The notes under the pieces were generated by a model. It ran no database searches and was not told where the DNA came from. It was given only the letters and a program-made list of their open reading frames with translations. The position numbers and the translations under genes are program-made. 64,000 bases of DNA, taken from contig NW_024881501.1 in assembly GCF_019059575.1 (NCBI RefSeq), positions 2,046,001-2,110,000 of the forward strand, in the 5' to 3' direction. This document shows, piece by piece, positions 45,640 to 56,679 of this stretch (its first letter is position 1; every line of letters begins with the position of its first letter). The DNA comes from Amphibalanus amphitrite (taxonomy: Eukaryota; Arthropoda; Thecostraca; Balanomorpha; Balanidae).

Positions 45640-46260
45640 TGGCACGTGCCACGTGAAAAGTCGAGGGTGTTCAAGCTGTTTTACAAAAGTAGTGATTTTG
45701 AGAGGCTCATATCTCAGCAGCCGCTTGGGCGATTGACTTGCGGTATTTTTTATAGGGTAGCTGCATCCTTTCTACCAAAAATAGGATACTCTCCATGCAT
45801 GTGGGTCACCCCCAGTGCACGTGCAAAATACAACAATAAGAGGTGTCAAATTTGTTCCCATTTTAATAACTCGGTAATTACTGGGGCGATTTCGCTGAAA
45901 CTTGGCATACAGGTAGACACCCACCAGGCAATGCATTCCCATGTGTTGCGATTAAGGTGCTACTGCACGTGCGCACGTGCAAGGGGCGCTTCCAGATCTC
46001 GAGAACGGCTGGGCCGATTGCGCTCAAATTTGGTACGCGGTTGGAGACCGGTTAGTAGGGTGCCGTGCAAAAGTCAGTTTGGACCCCGTTTGCACGTGCG
46101 CACGTGCAGAATGCCGCTTCCAGATCTCAGGAACGGCTGGGCCGATTGCGCTCAAATTTGGTACACCGCTAGCGACCGGTTAGAAGGGTGCTTTGCGCAA
46201 GCCCGTTGGAAGTACCCTCTCGCCCTTCCGCACGTGCAGGGCTCACTGTCTCGCTCGCTC
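45640..46260. repeat. Diverged tandem repeat with CACGTGCGCACGTGC palindromes
   Basis: Three to four units of about 115-130 bp each combine a CACGTGC / GCACGTGC palindromic segment with AGATCTC..GAACGGCTGGGCC and GATTGCGCTCAAATTTGGTA. The best two units start near 45966 and 46090; older ones are at 45644 and 45815. This accounts for the 268-codon open frame at 45646-46452, which I regard as non-coding. Confidence 0.7.
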
Positions 46261-47122
46261 GTTCTTCGCCCAAAAGGCGTTTTACTGGTGGTAGAATTTA
46301 CATTGCTATGGGTAGGGGTAACACATGGACCTCAGCATTTCACAGGTTTGGTTATAATTAGAATTGTCAAGAATCTACTGTGGTCTATCAAAGGAAGAGT
46401 ACTCATTCATGTTGCAAAAGCACGATCAATTAGTAAGTCTAATGGTAGGTAATACATTAAAATAAGTAAATGTTCATGACAGCATCCCCTAGGGGAAAAG
46501 ACAGAATCAAAACACCACAAAACACATTGTTTGGAAACTGGCCTTGAATCTTGAGATGTGGTCTGAGATAGTCTACAAAGATTTTGACACTGGAAATCCA
46601 GCTGAAGAGGCAGGTATTAGGTAGCCCTGAGCCTGACTTTGGTCCCTAGAATGAAATGAAAATTAGTTTAACTGGCATTTTGTCTTATCTTTAACTCCCT
46701 CCCCCGGTTTACAACTTAGCCCTGGCTCTGCTGCCTGATTTTTTTCACCCCCCCCCCCCCTGCTCAACACCTTTTTTATCTTTTAGTCAATTTTGAGTCG
46801 ACCCAGTTGACTCAACAAAACATTTGAGTCGGGTTGAGTCGACTCATTTTTTAAATGTACACTTTGAGTCAAATTTGAGTCGACTCATATTTTCATTGAG
46901 CCGCTTGAGTCATGAGTTGAGTCAAGGGAAAAATCAGCTCTTTGTTTGAGTCAGAGGTGAGTCAGGTCTTCCTGAAGTTGAATGATGAGTCGAGTCGGCA
47001 ATTTTTTTAGTAGAGCAGCACAACCCTGGTGGCGACTATAAGCACTGGAGGCTATTTTTAGCAGGACAGTAGTGGCTTTACCCAGCTGAGTGTCCACAAA
47101 AAGAAGCAATGGTATTGTTTAG

Positions 47123-49479
47123 CCCGCGCCCCGCTGGAGGTGGGGAGGGTCTGCCCCCTCCCGTTTTTCGCAAATAACTTCTAAACGCGTTACGCCAGCG
47201 ACGTCAAACTTTCAGTGCCTTAGAATACGTCAATTTAACACGTTCCCTGAAAATTTGAGCGAAACCCGTTGGAAATTTTTTGAGAAAATGAAGTTTAAGT
47301 GACGTCATGTCACGCCATTTTCGCTTCAAAAACTGCAAAACTTCAAACGCCGCTAACATCTTCATTTTTAAAGGAATCAAGACGTAACAAAAAGGTTATG
47401 CGTGATTCTACTTTGTCTATCAAATGGCCATCTCGGTTCTTTAATTTTGGATTTTGACCCAATTTTTTTTTTGGGAAAATCATTATAAAATCCAAAATTT
47501 TGAGTTTATAAAAACGAAATATATGTTAGAGAAGTGGTCTATGTGCACATACATACCAATTTTTAGAAGAATCGGTTCAAAAATGTGGGATTTGTTCAAA
47601 CTTTTATGACGTCACGGCACACAAATTTTCGAAAATTATTTTTTTGAAGTTCTAGACCTTGTACGGAAACATAAATAGCACCATTCGATTCGCCGTGAAA
47701 AACTGCATCAGATAGACAACGTTTTAGGTCTTAACCCGCGACCTGGTGGGGGGGGGGGCTATTTTTTGCCCCCCCCCCCCCCCCTCCAGACTTTTCAAAA
47801 TATCTCCGGAACCGCTGCGCCGATCGTCACCAAACTTTCAGTACCCTCCCGGACATCAATTTTACACATTGTGACCAAAAATTTTTCCAAAGGCTATGAT
47901 AGGTTGGCCGGAAATGACGTCAGAGTGACGTCATGTTCTGCCGTTTTCGACCCAAAAAAGGGTTTCGCGGGAAGAGCTGTCAGGCCTATAGCTTTGCAAA
48001 TACAGAAAAATGATAAAAACATAAAAGCTGTAGATTGGACAGGGCTACAAAACTGCTATCTCGGATTTTTGAAATTTTTGGATTTTGACCCCAAAAATCA
48101 AAAAATAGATTTTTTGGATATAATCATCGAAAAATCCAAAAAGTTTTTTGAATTTCGCAAAAACCGGAATATATGTGATAGTCCTTACCGCTTTCCATCC
48201 ACATACCAAATTTGAGATTGATATCGCTTTTTTTGGAGAAGTTATAGCGAAAAAACTGTTCAAAATTGATGACGTTAAATTTTCAAACTCAATTTTTAGC
48301 AATTCTAGACCCCGTAGCGCAAAACAAAGACCACCATTAGACTCCCCGTGACGAGCTGCATCCAATCAATACCCATTTTATGCAAAACTATCAACTTTAA
48401 AATTTGACCTTTTTTGGCCTGACCTTGACCTGACCTTGACCTGAACTCCACCAGAAAGTGACCTAAGCCGTACCTGATAGTCTTATAACCAACACCATTG
48501 AGTTGGATTTGAAAAATTGGCCATAAAACATGTATCACACAACCTTAGTAAAGTTGGGCTCATGTGACCTGACCTGTGACCCTTGGTGACCTGACCTGTG
48601 ACCTGACCTGGTATTGCCAGTGACCTCTAATAGCAACATATCCACTAGGCAACTGACGCCCTACCGCTGATTCTCGACAAAATGCGTTTTCCTCGGTGTT
48701 ATAGCGCATTCCCTAGAAGACCCGTGAACGGTGAAACATGTCATCTTTGACTTGACCTGTGACGTCATCGGTGACCCCGAGGTCAATGAAATTTGGTTTC
48801 CCTCAACAAATTTGACAGGCCTTTCGAACGCCGTTTGAATTTTGCGGATCCGTCCAGTAGTTTCGGAGATACGAGGGGGGGGGCAAAAAATAGCCCCCCC
48901 CCCCCACCAGGTCGCGTTATAAACAGACCCCACCAGGGCGCGGGTTAACAACCAACTTCAAAATTTGACCTCACTTGACCTGGCCTTGACCTGGCCTCGA
49001 CCTGAAATTCATCCAGATGTGGTCCATATCACTAATGGAGTGTGCTCATTTAATTCTATGAATAAAATGACCCATAAAACATGCGTCGCACATGCCCTTT
49101 TCTATATTTCGTTTTTGGTGACCTGACCTGACCTTGACCTTGACCTTTGCATGACATTGTATGCAACGAATATTGTCTTGGTAGCCTAAGAACACGTTTT
49201 GGGCAATCAGTCTCAGTCCATTCTTCGGCAACTACGGTGCAAGGTCGATACCGTAGAAACTTGCATTTTGTACCCTTGACCTGACCTTGACCTGACCTCT
49301 GACCTACGTAAGCAAAAAAAATGTCGGCTCTTAAGATCCGCCTCGTTGAGAGATTTCTATTGCCGTTTTCTCCGTCTTTCTACGACCATCGGTTCGGAAG
49401 TTAGACATGGGGGGGGGGGGCAGAATCTGCCCCCCTCCCACCAGGGCGCGTATGGCTGAATAGCCCAGCGGGGCGCGGG
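47123..49479. mobile_element. TTAA-type MITE, family 2 copy D, carrying a nested family-1 element
   Basis: The left end is CCCGCGCCCCGCTGG after TTAG (decayed TTAA); the right end CCAGCGGGGCGCGGG is followed by TTAA (49480-49483). It is copy C in reverse orientation. With 47735-48944 and one TTAA removed it is about 1.14 kb, like C. A GACCTTGACCTTGACC array lies at 49125-49150. Confidence 0.85.
47735..48944. mobile_element. TTAA-flanked MITE, family 1 copy B, nested in copy D
   Basis: It is flanked by TTAA at 47731-47734 and 48945-48948. It matches copy A (2684-3872) in reverse orientation over its whole length, including GGTCGCGTTATAAACAGACC next to one end. Copy C shows the same host site with one TTAA, which directly demonstrates a TTAA target duplication. 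The 149-codon open frame at 47766 is the equivalent of the one at 3927-3463 in copy A and resembles no known protein. Confidence 0.92.
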
Positions 49480-49748
49480 TTAATTAATCGGGTATACTTG
49501 CTTTAATAGCGTCAGACATGACATGATTATTAGATATTTCTGTTATTATATACCTACTGGTAAAACGGTTTCTTTTCTGCGCATCTATGTAAATCATGAG
49601 AGGGCATGCAGTCTTCCCGAAGCATGAATGGATATAGTGGATCAATAAAGATAGTATTGGTCTGAATGTGGTGTCCGAGAGGATATTTCTCCGAATTATT
49701 TTCATCGAAATGAAACTTATAGTTATCGATACTAGACGATATAGTTGT

Positions 49749-52038
49749 TAGGGTAGTGTGGGGTAATTTGAACATATTTTTACGTCTTCTCCATTGTACC
49801 AAAGTCCAGCTCAACCCTGGACGAAGAAAAACTGTTTCAGTAGCACAAGTGTCACTTGCCTTTACCATGCAAGCCTCATTTTTGGACGAGCCGAGCATAC
49901 GTTGAATAGCATAGCCTCACTTCTCCACCAAGTCACGGTGTGTTCAAATTGCCCCACCGTGGGGTAATTTGAACATACTGCCTTTACCTGTCATAAAAAC
50001 GATAGTCTCGCCAGCACCGATGTTGTTTGACCCATAAACAAATAGGCAGAACAATTCTAAACATACCTTCACTTCAAAAATCAACACAACAACAAAAATA
50101 ACAGTTGCAGAGTATCAATATCTGCACGATGCACACCTGTCAGTTGACAGAATTCGCCTCTATTCAATTAGCAGAACGTCTATAATTTTTGCTCGATAAA
50201 AACTCTCCCAACCTCACTGCACCTGTTATAGTGGTGCCAATGGAAACCTGGACATTTGGAGTTCTGATTTTGTCCAATGTCCAATTCGGAATTGGTTGGA
50301 CAAAGGTAGAAGACTGGACAACATTGGACGTTGGCTTGCTACACTTCAGCGCTTTTGATAAAGTAATCGTGCATAGCATTAATTGGCGAATGGAAAGCTT
50401 GTTAAGCTCTCAATATAATGAACACTTTTCGGCTGGCAAAATTACATGATAAGCAATATAAATGACGGTTTTGAGTGTTGATAGCTGCATAATTTTCGGA
50501 CATATTTGGACAAATAGTTGACTTTAACATTTTTGGACGGAAAATCAACGAAAATGCCGGACATTAGACGGATATTAGACGTAAATTTTCTTAACCCTAG
50601 AACGCCTAGGGGGGGGGGTTGTATCAACCCCCCTCCCTGAGGTCTTTTCGAAGTGCACGCTAAACGGCTTGTCGTAGCGGGCTGAAATTTTCAATACCCT
50701 CTGGGGCAACCTTTGCGCATCTTTTGCCGAAAAAAATTGATCGGGTCATGTCAGGTCACGGAGTTATGACGTCATAAGAGGTACAGCCTCCGGCCGGATT
50801 TTCACAAACTGAGTGCCAACGCCCGAGGTTTCCTGCCGGTGGTACGGACATCGGTTGATGGATCGTGATGAAACTTCCCATGCATGTTGGGGCAAGTATT
50901 GGCTATCATATGGTATAAGAAATTTGACCGGGTCAGGTCAGGTCACGGAGCTATGACGTCACAAGAGGAACAGCGTCCGGTACTATTTTTGAAAAGCGCC
51001 CGAACCACTATTTTGCTAATTCTTGTCACCTCAATGGGAATATGCAGCAATATTAGCTTCTATAGGGAGCAAATGGACCTCCCAAATCCAAAAATACAAT
51101 CAGATTTCAAAAATTTAAATTTTGATTTTTCGAATTTCTGCCGCCGACTGTGACCTTGCCGACTTCCGGCGCTCCCAACGCGCCATTTTTAGAGCTAGGG
51201 AAACGAAATACATACCAAACGATAGAGAATTGATCAAGGAACACGATAGTGAAGGTTTCAAGTCGATATCTCCCACCGTTTTGCCGCAATCGCCGCCGAA
51301 AGTTGAAAAAAAATCTATTTTTCCGAAAATTTGACCTTTGACCGGTCAAAAGTAGGTCAAATGTTGACCTAGGACCAAAAAATATACCACCAATCGCGAG
51401 ATCTCGTTGAGAGCAATCCGTTGGTTTTTTCCGCTAAGCTCTACGACCTTCCGTTTCGAAACGCCAGGGGGGGTCGTAACAACCCCCCCCCCCCTGGTCG
51501 TTCGTGTTATGAGAAATGGCCTGGTCGTGCGAGGGTTAAACTGGCATCACTTATCTGTCACTGCTTTGGGTCGAAAATATTGGCAACAAAAAAAAATGGG
51601 AGCGTTGTTTTTTCGGAGCTATCCCTGCCTTAATTGAAATTCTCACCCTATGTTCAAACTACCCCACGCTAAAAGTTATTTTGCCATTTTTAAAAACAGG
51701 GTTCAAAAGCAAATTTCTTGGAATGAAGGCACTGATTAGGTCATTGAACAACAAAAGCCGTTGCGTATTAGGCGCTAGCAATGCAAGATTTTGCGCTGCA
51801 ATGAAGTTGCAATGACGTGTTGTTAGGAGTTTATCCTTGCGAAATTGATTTTTAACACTGTGCGTCAACGTCTTCATTCCTTGAAACTTTAAACCCCGTT
51901 CAAACGATAGCCCTTTTAGTTACGATAATTTCTCTCATAGGTCTTATTGTCATGCCACTTATTGATTTTCCGTAATTTTGTGTTATTTACACTATGTTCA
52001 AATTGCCCCACATGTTCAAATTACCCCACCCTACCCTA
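49749..52038. mobile_element. Inverted-repeat element with GGGGTAATTTGAACAT ends (copy N), interrupted by a TTAA element
   Basis: The ends are TAGGGTAGTGTGGGGTAATT...AATTACCCCACCCTACCCTA. The GGGGTAATTTGAACAT motif recurs internally in both orientations (49938-49976, 51651-51667, 51990-52028). Copy F (50595-51535) is inserted inside. The target duplication is unresolved. The right half lies in the left arm of the giant palindrome and is mirrored at 63304 and beyond. Confidence 0.65.
50595..51535. mobile_element. TTAA-flanked MITE, family 3 copy F (inverted relative to E)
   Basis: TTAA at 50591-50594 and 51536-51539 flanks CCCTAGAACGCCTAGG...CCTGGTCGTGCGAGGG. It is nearly identical to E (38794-39735) in reverse orientation, so the family has been active recently. 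Part of it (from about 51342) belongs to the left palindrome arm and is mirrored by the copy at 63805. Confidence 0.9.
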
Positions 52039-52504
52039 TACCAATATCATACGCACCAAGTATCCGGCAATAATCGGCTGTCGGCTCAGTCACAGCACGG
52101 CCGTGGATCGCAATTCGCAGCCACTAACAATATAAGTGCATTATTAGGTATACAGTTGACCAAACTATACGCCCAGTTTCCGACTTGAGAGTTGAGACAA
52201 AACAAAAATCAATTTATACAATCTGTCTATCACAATTCACACTGCTCAGCTATACCGGGAAACAAATTGATGGGCCAGACTCCAAAGTCATAAATCGCAA
52301 ACGAAGAACCGCTTCATCCTTCATCTGCCGTCCTCCGGACTGGCGTTTGATCATTCGTCAAAAATGTGAGCAGAAAGGCAACGGGATTCATGGGTCGATG
52401 TCTACCGGCGCGGTGTCTGCCCCATTCAGCGCCGGCCGGGACCCAGCTGTGGTGCGGCGGAAAAGCTGCCGAGTCACTTGTGCCGCGGGGTGGTGAGGCA
52501 CACA

Positions 52505-54472
52505 CAGGGTTGTATACGACTCAATCAATAGCAATCAATTCAATCACGACAAATTTGGGAAACCAATCAAATCAATCAAGTCAGAGCAGTTTTCGGGAAT
52601 TGATTCAATCGACTCAAACGCGACAATGAAAGGAATCAATCAACTCAATCAAACGACTCAAACCAAGACATACATTAGGTTTTTTGCCCCACCAACTTGG
52701 CAAAGTGTCCATAGCAGTCTGGTGTACCTACCTACCTACAGAAGAAACATAAAAATATTGTCATTTAAAATTATAAATTGCCATGCCATACAAAGTTTCT
52801 TTGTAATAAGGAGGGATACCTAGTGATGGACAGGTGGATCATGATATTGAGGTTCAATGGGTAGAATTGGAGCAGAAGTTTCATTTAATGGGTGCAAAAT
52901 AACCCAGTAGTTGACTCGCCCCTTAACCCAAATCACCACCTTTCACCTAAAAGTTGTCAATTTAATTTTGGCCATATTCCAACTCCATTTACACTAAATA
53001 TCAGATATTGCAGTTGAAAGTTGGCTGCTCGGATTTTGGCAGTGTTCGTGATTTGGCCATTTACCCTACACCATGTCTATTTTAATGGATAATATGCATC
53101 AATAACATATTAACCATAGGGAAATAGAAATAAATATCTTACCTGCATCATGCATGTGACGGTTTCGGTTAGACAGAGACTGACGGGCAGTCTGAAAAAT
53201 CTTTCCACACAATGTGCATTTGAGACGTGGTTGTCAGATTGGGAAGGAAGAGATTTGAAGTATTTACCGGTCCACGACTCTGGACGTGGCATGTCAATGT
53301 TAAGTACCTATGTGAAGAATTCAAAACATTTTATTGCAATACAATTTGAAACTGTTAGGACTGGGGGATAGGGATGAGGATTAAAAATATATTTAAAAGG
53401 AAATGGAGAGGACAGGGACTCTGTTACCACAGGATAAGTTAAGGACAAAGGAAGTAGGAACAAGGAAAATTAAAACGCGAAAACGGCACGGTGCGACCGC
53501 GACTGCGAAGCAATGAAAACGTTTTGCCAATAAGTATGCTAAGCTTTTATGAATCCTTATTCTACGTCTTTTGATATTTTGGTAAGATGACGTCATTGAT
53601 TATCATGTAGTATGGTAGATCATCATAAAATAAATCGGTTGTACAACACCAATTTCGTTTCAATTATTATTTCATCTGAAATAAAATCACTTAGTAATAT
53701 TCGGTAAAATATTTTAAGGAAAATGAAATATATTACATATGTTATGCTTAGGCTCTCAGGAGAAAAGGATCAACAAACGTTCTGCTGCAAATTAAACAAT
53801 GCAGCAAATTAGCTATTAATTAGGTACGAAACGTAATTAGCGAGACGAAAACGGTGCTTTTGTTTCAGTTATTTTTGTAGGGGTTCTTGTAGGCATGGCA
53901 TTATAGAGTTCAGTGTAGGAGTTTCAGATATTTATAGAGTTCAGTGGGTTGTTTTTGAGGAGATGTGCAGATGTAAATAATTAATTAATCACACTTTATT
54001 AGTATGTATATAGGGCCTTGCACTTTATCATCTGGATTAAAAAAAAAAAAAAACGTTTCCTGCTGAGTGCAGAAAGGTAGTAGGTAGGTGCATCGCCAGG
54101 TTCTGTCACCAGGATTGGAGCAGATATTGCAGTTAAAAGTCAAAGTTGGCTGTTCATGTTTAGACCCTGTTCTTTATTTGGCCATCTACCCCATATGACA
54201 AGCAGTTTTCAGTGTAGTTTTGTGATCTTTGATGTCATCAATTGGTGTCATTATTTTTCGTCAACTAAAACTTATTTGAACTTTCCATTCAATCGACTCA
54301 ATCATACGAGTCACTCTAATTTTCATGAATCAAATCAGTCAACCAGTCGCTAAAGTCAAACGAGTCAGTCAACCAGTCATCTCGAAAAGTTAATCGACTC
54401 AATCCAATCAACTCAAAATACGCGTTGAAACAAATCAATCAATTCAATCGACTTGATTGGTATACAACCCTG
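52505..54472. mobile_element. hAT-like element in the left arm (CAGGGTTGTATAC ends)
   Basis: The ends CAGGGTTGTATACGACTC and ATTGGTATACAACCCTG are flanked by perfect 8-bp GGCACACA (52497-52504 and 54473-54480). Subterminal repeats of AATCAATCAA and TCAATCGACTCAA are typical of hAT elements. It is 1968 bp long with no transposase frame. It is inserted in a GGCACAC...GCCGCGGGGTGGTGA minisatellite. Confidence 0.85.
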
Positions 54473-54600
54473 GGCACACACACACCGTGTGCCGCGGGGT
54501 GGTGATGTGCCGTGTGCCGCGGGGTGGTGAGGGGTGAGGCACACCGTGTGCCGAGGGGCGGTGAGGGGTGAGGCACACCGTCTGCCGAGGGGCGTTGAGG
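54473..54600. repeat. GC-rich minisatellite hosting the hAT insertion
   Basis: About four units of 29-36 bp (GTGTGCCGCGGGGTGGTGA type) lie here, with a further partial unit at 52478-52504 on the other side of the hAT element. The mirror copy is at 60741-60868. Confidence 0.8.
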
Positions 54601-54908
54601 TAAGTACAGCCTGTGAGTAGTCGGGGCGGGCGGGACCGGCAGTCCTCCGGCTCCGCCGCCGCCGGCCGCCGCAGACTGTTGCCATGGCGACGCGGTTCAG
54701 CAGTGATCCCGATCACAGCGTTCCACTCTGACGCCCAGGCCCGAAGGCAAGCATGCGTAGGGTACAGACAGCAGACAGAGAGACAGGGGAGGGAAGAGAG
54801 AGGGCACCAAAGGACGGTAGAAATAGAAAAGAGGAGCAAGGAGATGAGAGGAAGGGAACGAAAATGGGAGAAAGACGGACAGACAAGCAGACAGACGGAC
54901 AGAGACAG

Positions 54909-54965
<57 letters not shown>

Positions 54966-55000
54966 CAGAGACAGACAGAGACAGAGACATTGAGATAAAC

Positions 55001-55075
<75 letters not shown>

Positions 55076-55090
55076 AGAGACAGAGAGAGC

Positions 55091-55122
<32 letters not shown>

Positions 55123-55142
55123 GAGAGGGGAGATGTGAGAGG

Positions 55143-55208
<66 letters not shown>

Positions 55209-55212
55209 GAGC
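54909..55212. repeat. GA microsatellite, left arm
   Basis: Long (GA)n runs are interrupted by GACAGAGACA and AGCGAGA variants. The Arg-Glu and Ser-Leu repeat frames here are artefacts. The mirrored CT tract at 60137-60430 is about 12 bp shorter, which suggests slippage after duplication or a sequencing length error. Confidence 0.95.
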
Positions 55213-55604
55213 TGAGAGAGATGTGGGCAGATCAGAGCCGGCCTTGTTCAGGTATAATTGCTGTAGCACGATGCGCCCGTCGCTGGGCCCGTTTAGTTCG
55301 CGGTTAGGACTGCGGCGGTGAGTGATGGACTTTTCACCGGCCGCGCACATACGCCAGCTGGCGGGCGCTCCGCGATATACATACATACACTGCATAGTGA
55401 TGACCTGTCCTCCAAATGACCTGTCCTCCAACGACGACAAATATGTAAGTAGATACCCGAAGGGAAACTATCCATACACATTGTCCATCTGTGCTCCTAC
55501 AAAGAGCGTCATTTTTTCCAACAATTTACAGCTCTATCTGGTTACTACTGTGTCCGACTAGCACTGAAAGGGGCAAAGTGTCAACTGTCAATACATACAG
55601 ATTA

Positions 55605-55864
55605 GCCGTTTTCACGACAGGCTATCTAGCGAATGCACCTAATTTGACCAAATCTGCATCAAATCTCTTTTACAGCAAATATCCTTCTTTCCTATCATGA
55701 ATTCATTTCAGTATTTTTATGTCTGGTTATTTGACAAATCAGCCATATAAGCAATTAATGCAAACCTAGATAGCTACTAAGCAATACACTGAACCAAATT
55801 GGACCAAATCTGCACCAAATGTGCACTAAATATGTAGGTACCAGATAGCCGTCGTGAAAACGGC
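55605..55864. mobile_element. MITE with GCCGTTTTCACGAC ends, copy 2 (left arm)
   Basis: TA precedes (55603-55604) and follows (55865-55866) the inverted ends GCCGTTTTCACGACAGGC and GCCGTCGTGAAAACGGC. The interior has AATTTGACCAAATCTGCA motifs as in the copy at 17728. The mirror copy at 59478-59748 has about 11 bp more. Confidence 0.78.
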
Positions 55865-56177
55865 TACTACCTACTTGTATAGTGTCACAAAGCTGCATTG
55901 CCTCAGAGCCCAGGAGACTGGTATAGGTACGGCTCTCGCGAGATTAAGCGGTAGGTTTTGCCCTTTTACATTTCCGGTTATATCTCAGAAACTAATCGAT
56001 GTACGATGAAGCCATTTTATACGATCATGGCAGGCTTGTGAAAAAACAAGTCGATCGCATCTTCAACACTTAAAAGCTCAAGACGAAGGTGATATAGCCT
56101 GAAGTAGGTATACTATATTTCATGGGGGCAAAACCTGCCGCTAAAACCCGCGAGACCTGTACATATGTACATACGTA

Positions 56178-56550
56178 CAGCCCTCTGCAGACTGCGTGGT
56201 AGGTATTCTTTTTTCGACAAAACCGAGAATAACTCAAAGACTAAGTTATCGGTCGGTCGGATCTCATTGCATAAAGATGCGCCATGCTCCACTCCTTTGG
56301 TTCTATCACTGAACGAATTATACAACTGGTGTAGCAACAAAATGCAAAAGTTTGTTTTGGGGGCAGATATAAACTTTCTTGTATTGTTGCCAAACTAGCT
56401 GGAAAATGTATACCAAAATAAGCCCAATCTAAGGTGCGGAGTCTCGCACGTCTTGCTGTTACGTTTTCCGAGTGGCCAATAGCATAGTATTCGCATTATT
56501 CCCGGTTTTGTCGGAAAAAGAATACCTACCACGCAGTTTGCAGAGGGCTG
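56178..56550. mobile_element. MITE with about 50-bp inverted repeats (left arm)
   Basis: The ends CAGCCCTCTGCAGACTGCGT and CGCAGTTTGCAGAGGGCTG extend inward through GGTAGGTATTC and TCGACAAAACCG. No target duplication is evident. The mirror copy is at 58792-59164. Confidence 0.75.
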
Positions 56551-56679
56551 AAGTTTTATTTGAGACAATTGTTAATAAAGCGTACGAAAGGCCATATTTA
56601 CTTTAATGCGAAATATTACATTAAACTAAATGAAATTAAAGATAAGCTACCCGACGTTTCGCTTGTATTTGCTTAGTCA

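Larger units (their letters stand above)
42852..47028. mobile_element. Composite region bounded by hAT-like CAGGGTTGTGCT termini
   Basis: The left end is CAGGGTTGTGCTCGACTCATG with a subterminal run of GAGTCGAGTCAG/GAGTTGAGTC repeats to about 43110. The right end is AGCAGCACAACCCTG with GAGTCGACTC repeats from 46790. The ends match, but flanking 8-mers (CAGGTCAG and GTGGCGAC) do not, so this is either two elements or a rearranged one. Inside are simple repeats (GAGC-rich 43348-43376; GGCCC-rich 43403-43445), copy J (44254) and the repeat block at 45640-46260. No transposase frame was recognised. Confidence 0.5.

Noticed and set aside
45646-46452. 268-codon open frame as a possible gene
   Set aside because: It overlaps a diverged tandem repeat, contains repeated peptides from that repeat, and shows no recognisable domain.
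47766-48215. Conserved 149-154 codon frame in family-1 TTAA elements as a transposase
   Set aside because: It has no DDD/DDE motifs or known domain. It is present in both copies only because the element sequence is shared, and the two frames lie at different positions relative to the ends.
54613-55440. Arg-Glu and Ser-Leu repeat open frames (and their mirror at 59913-60897)
   Set aside because: Translations of the GA/CT microsatellite.
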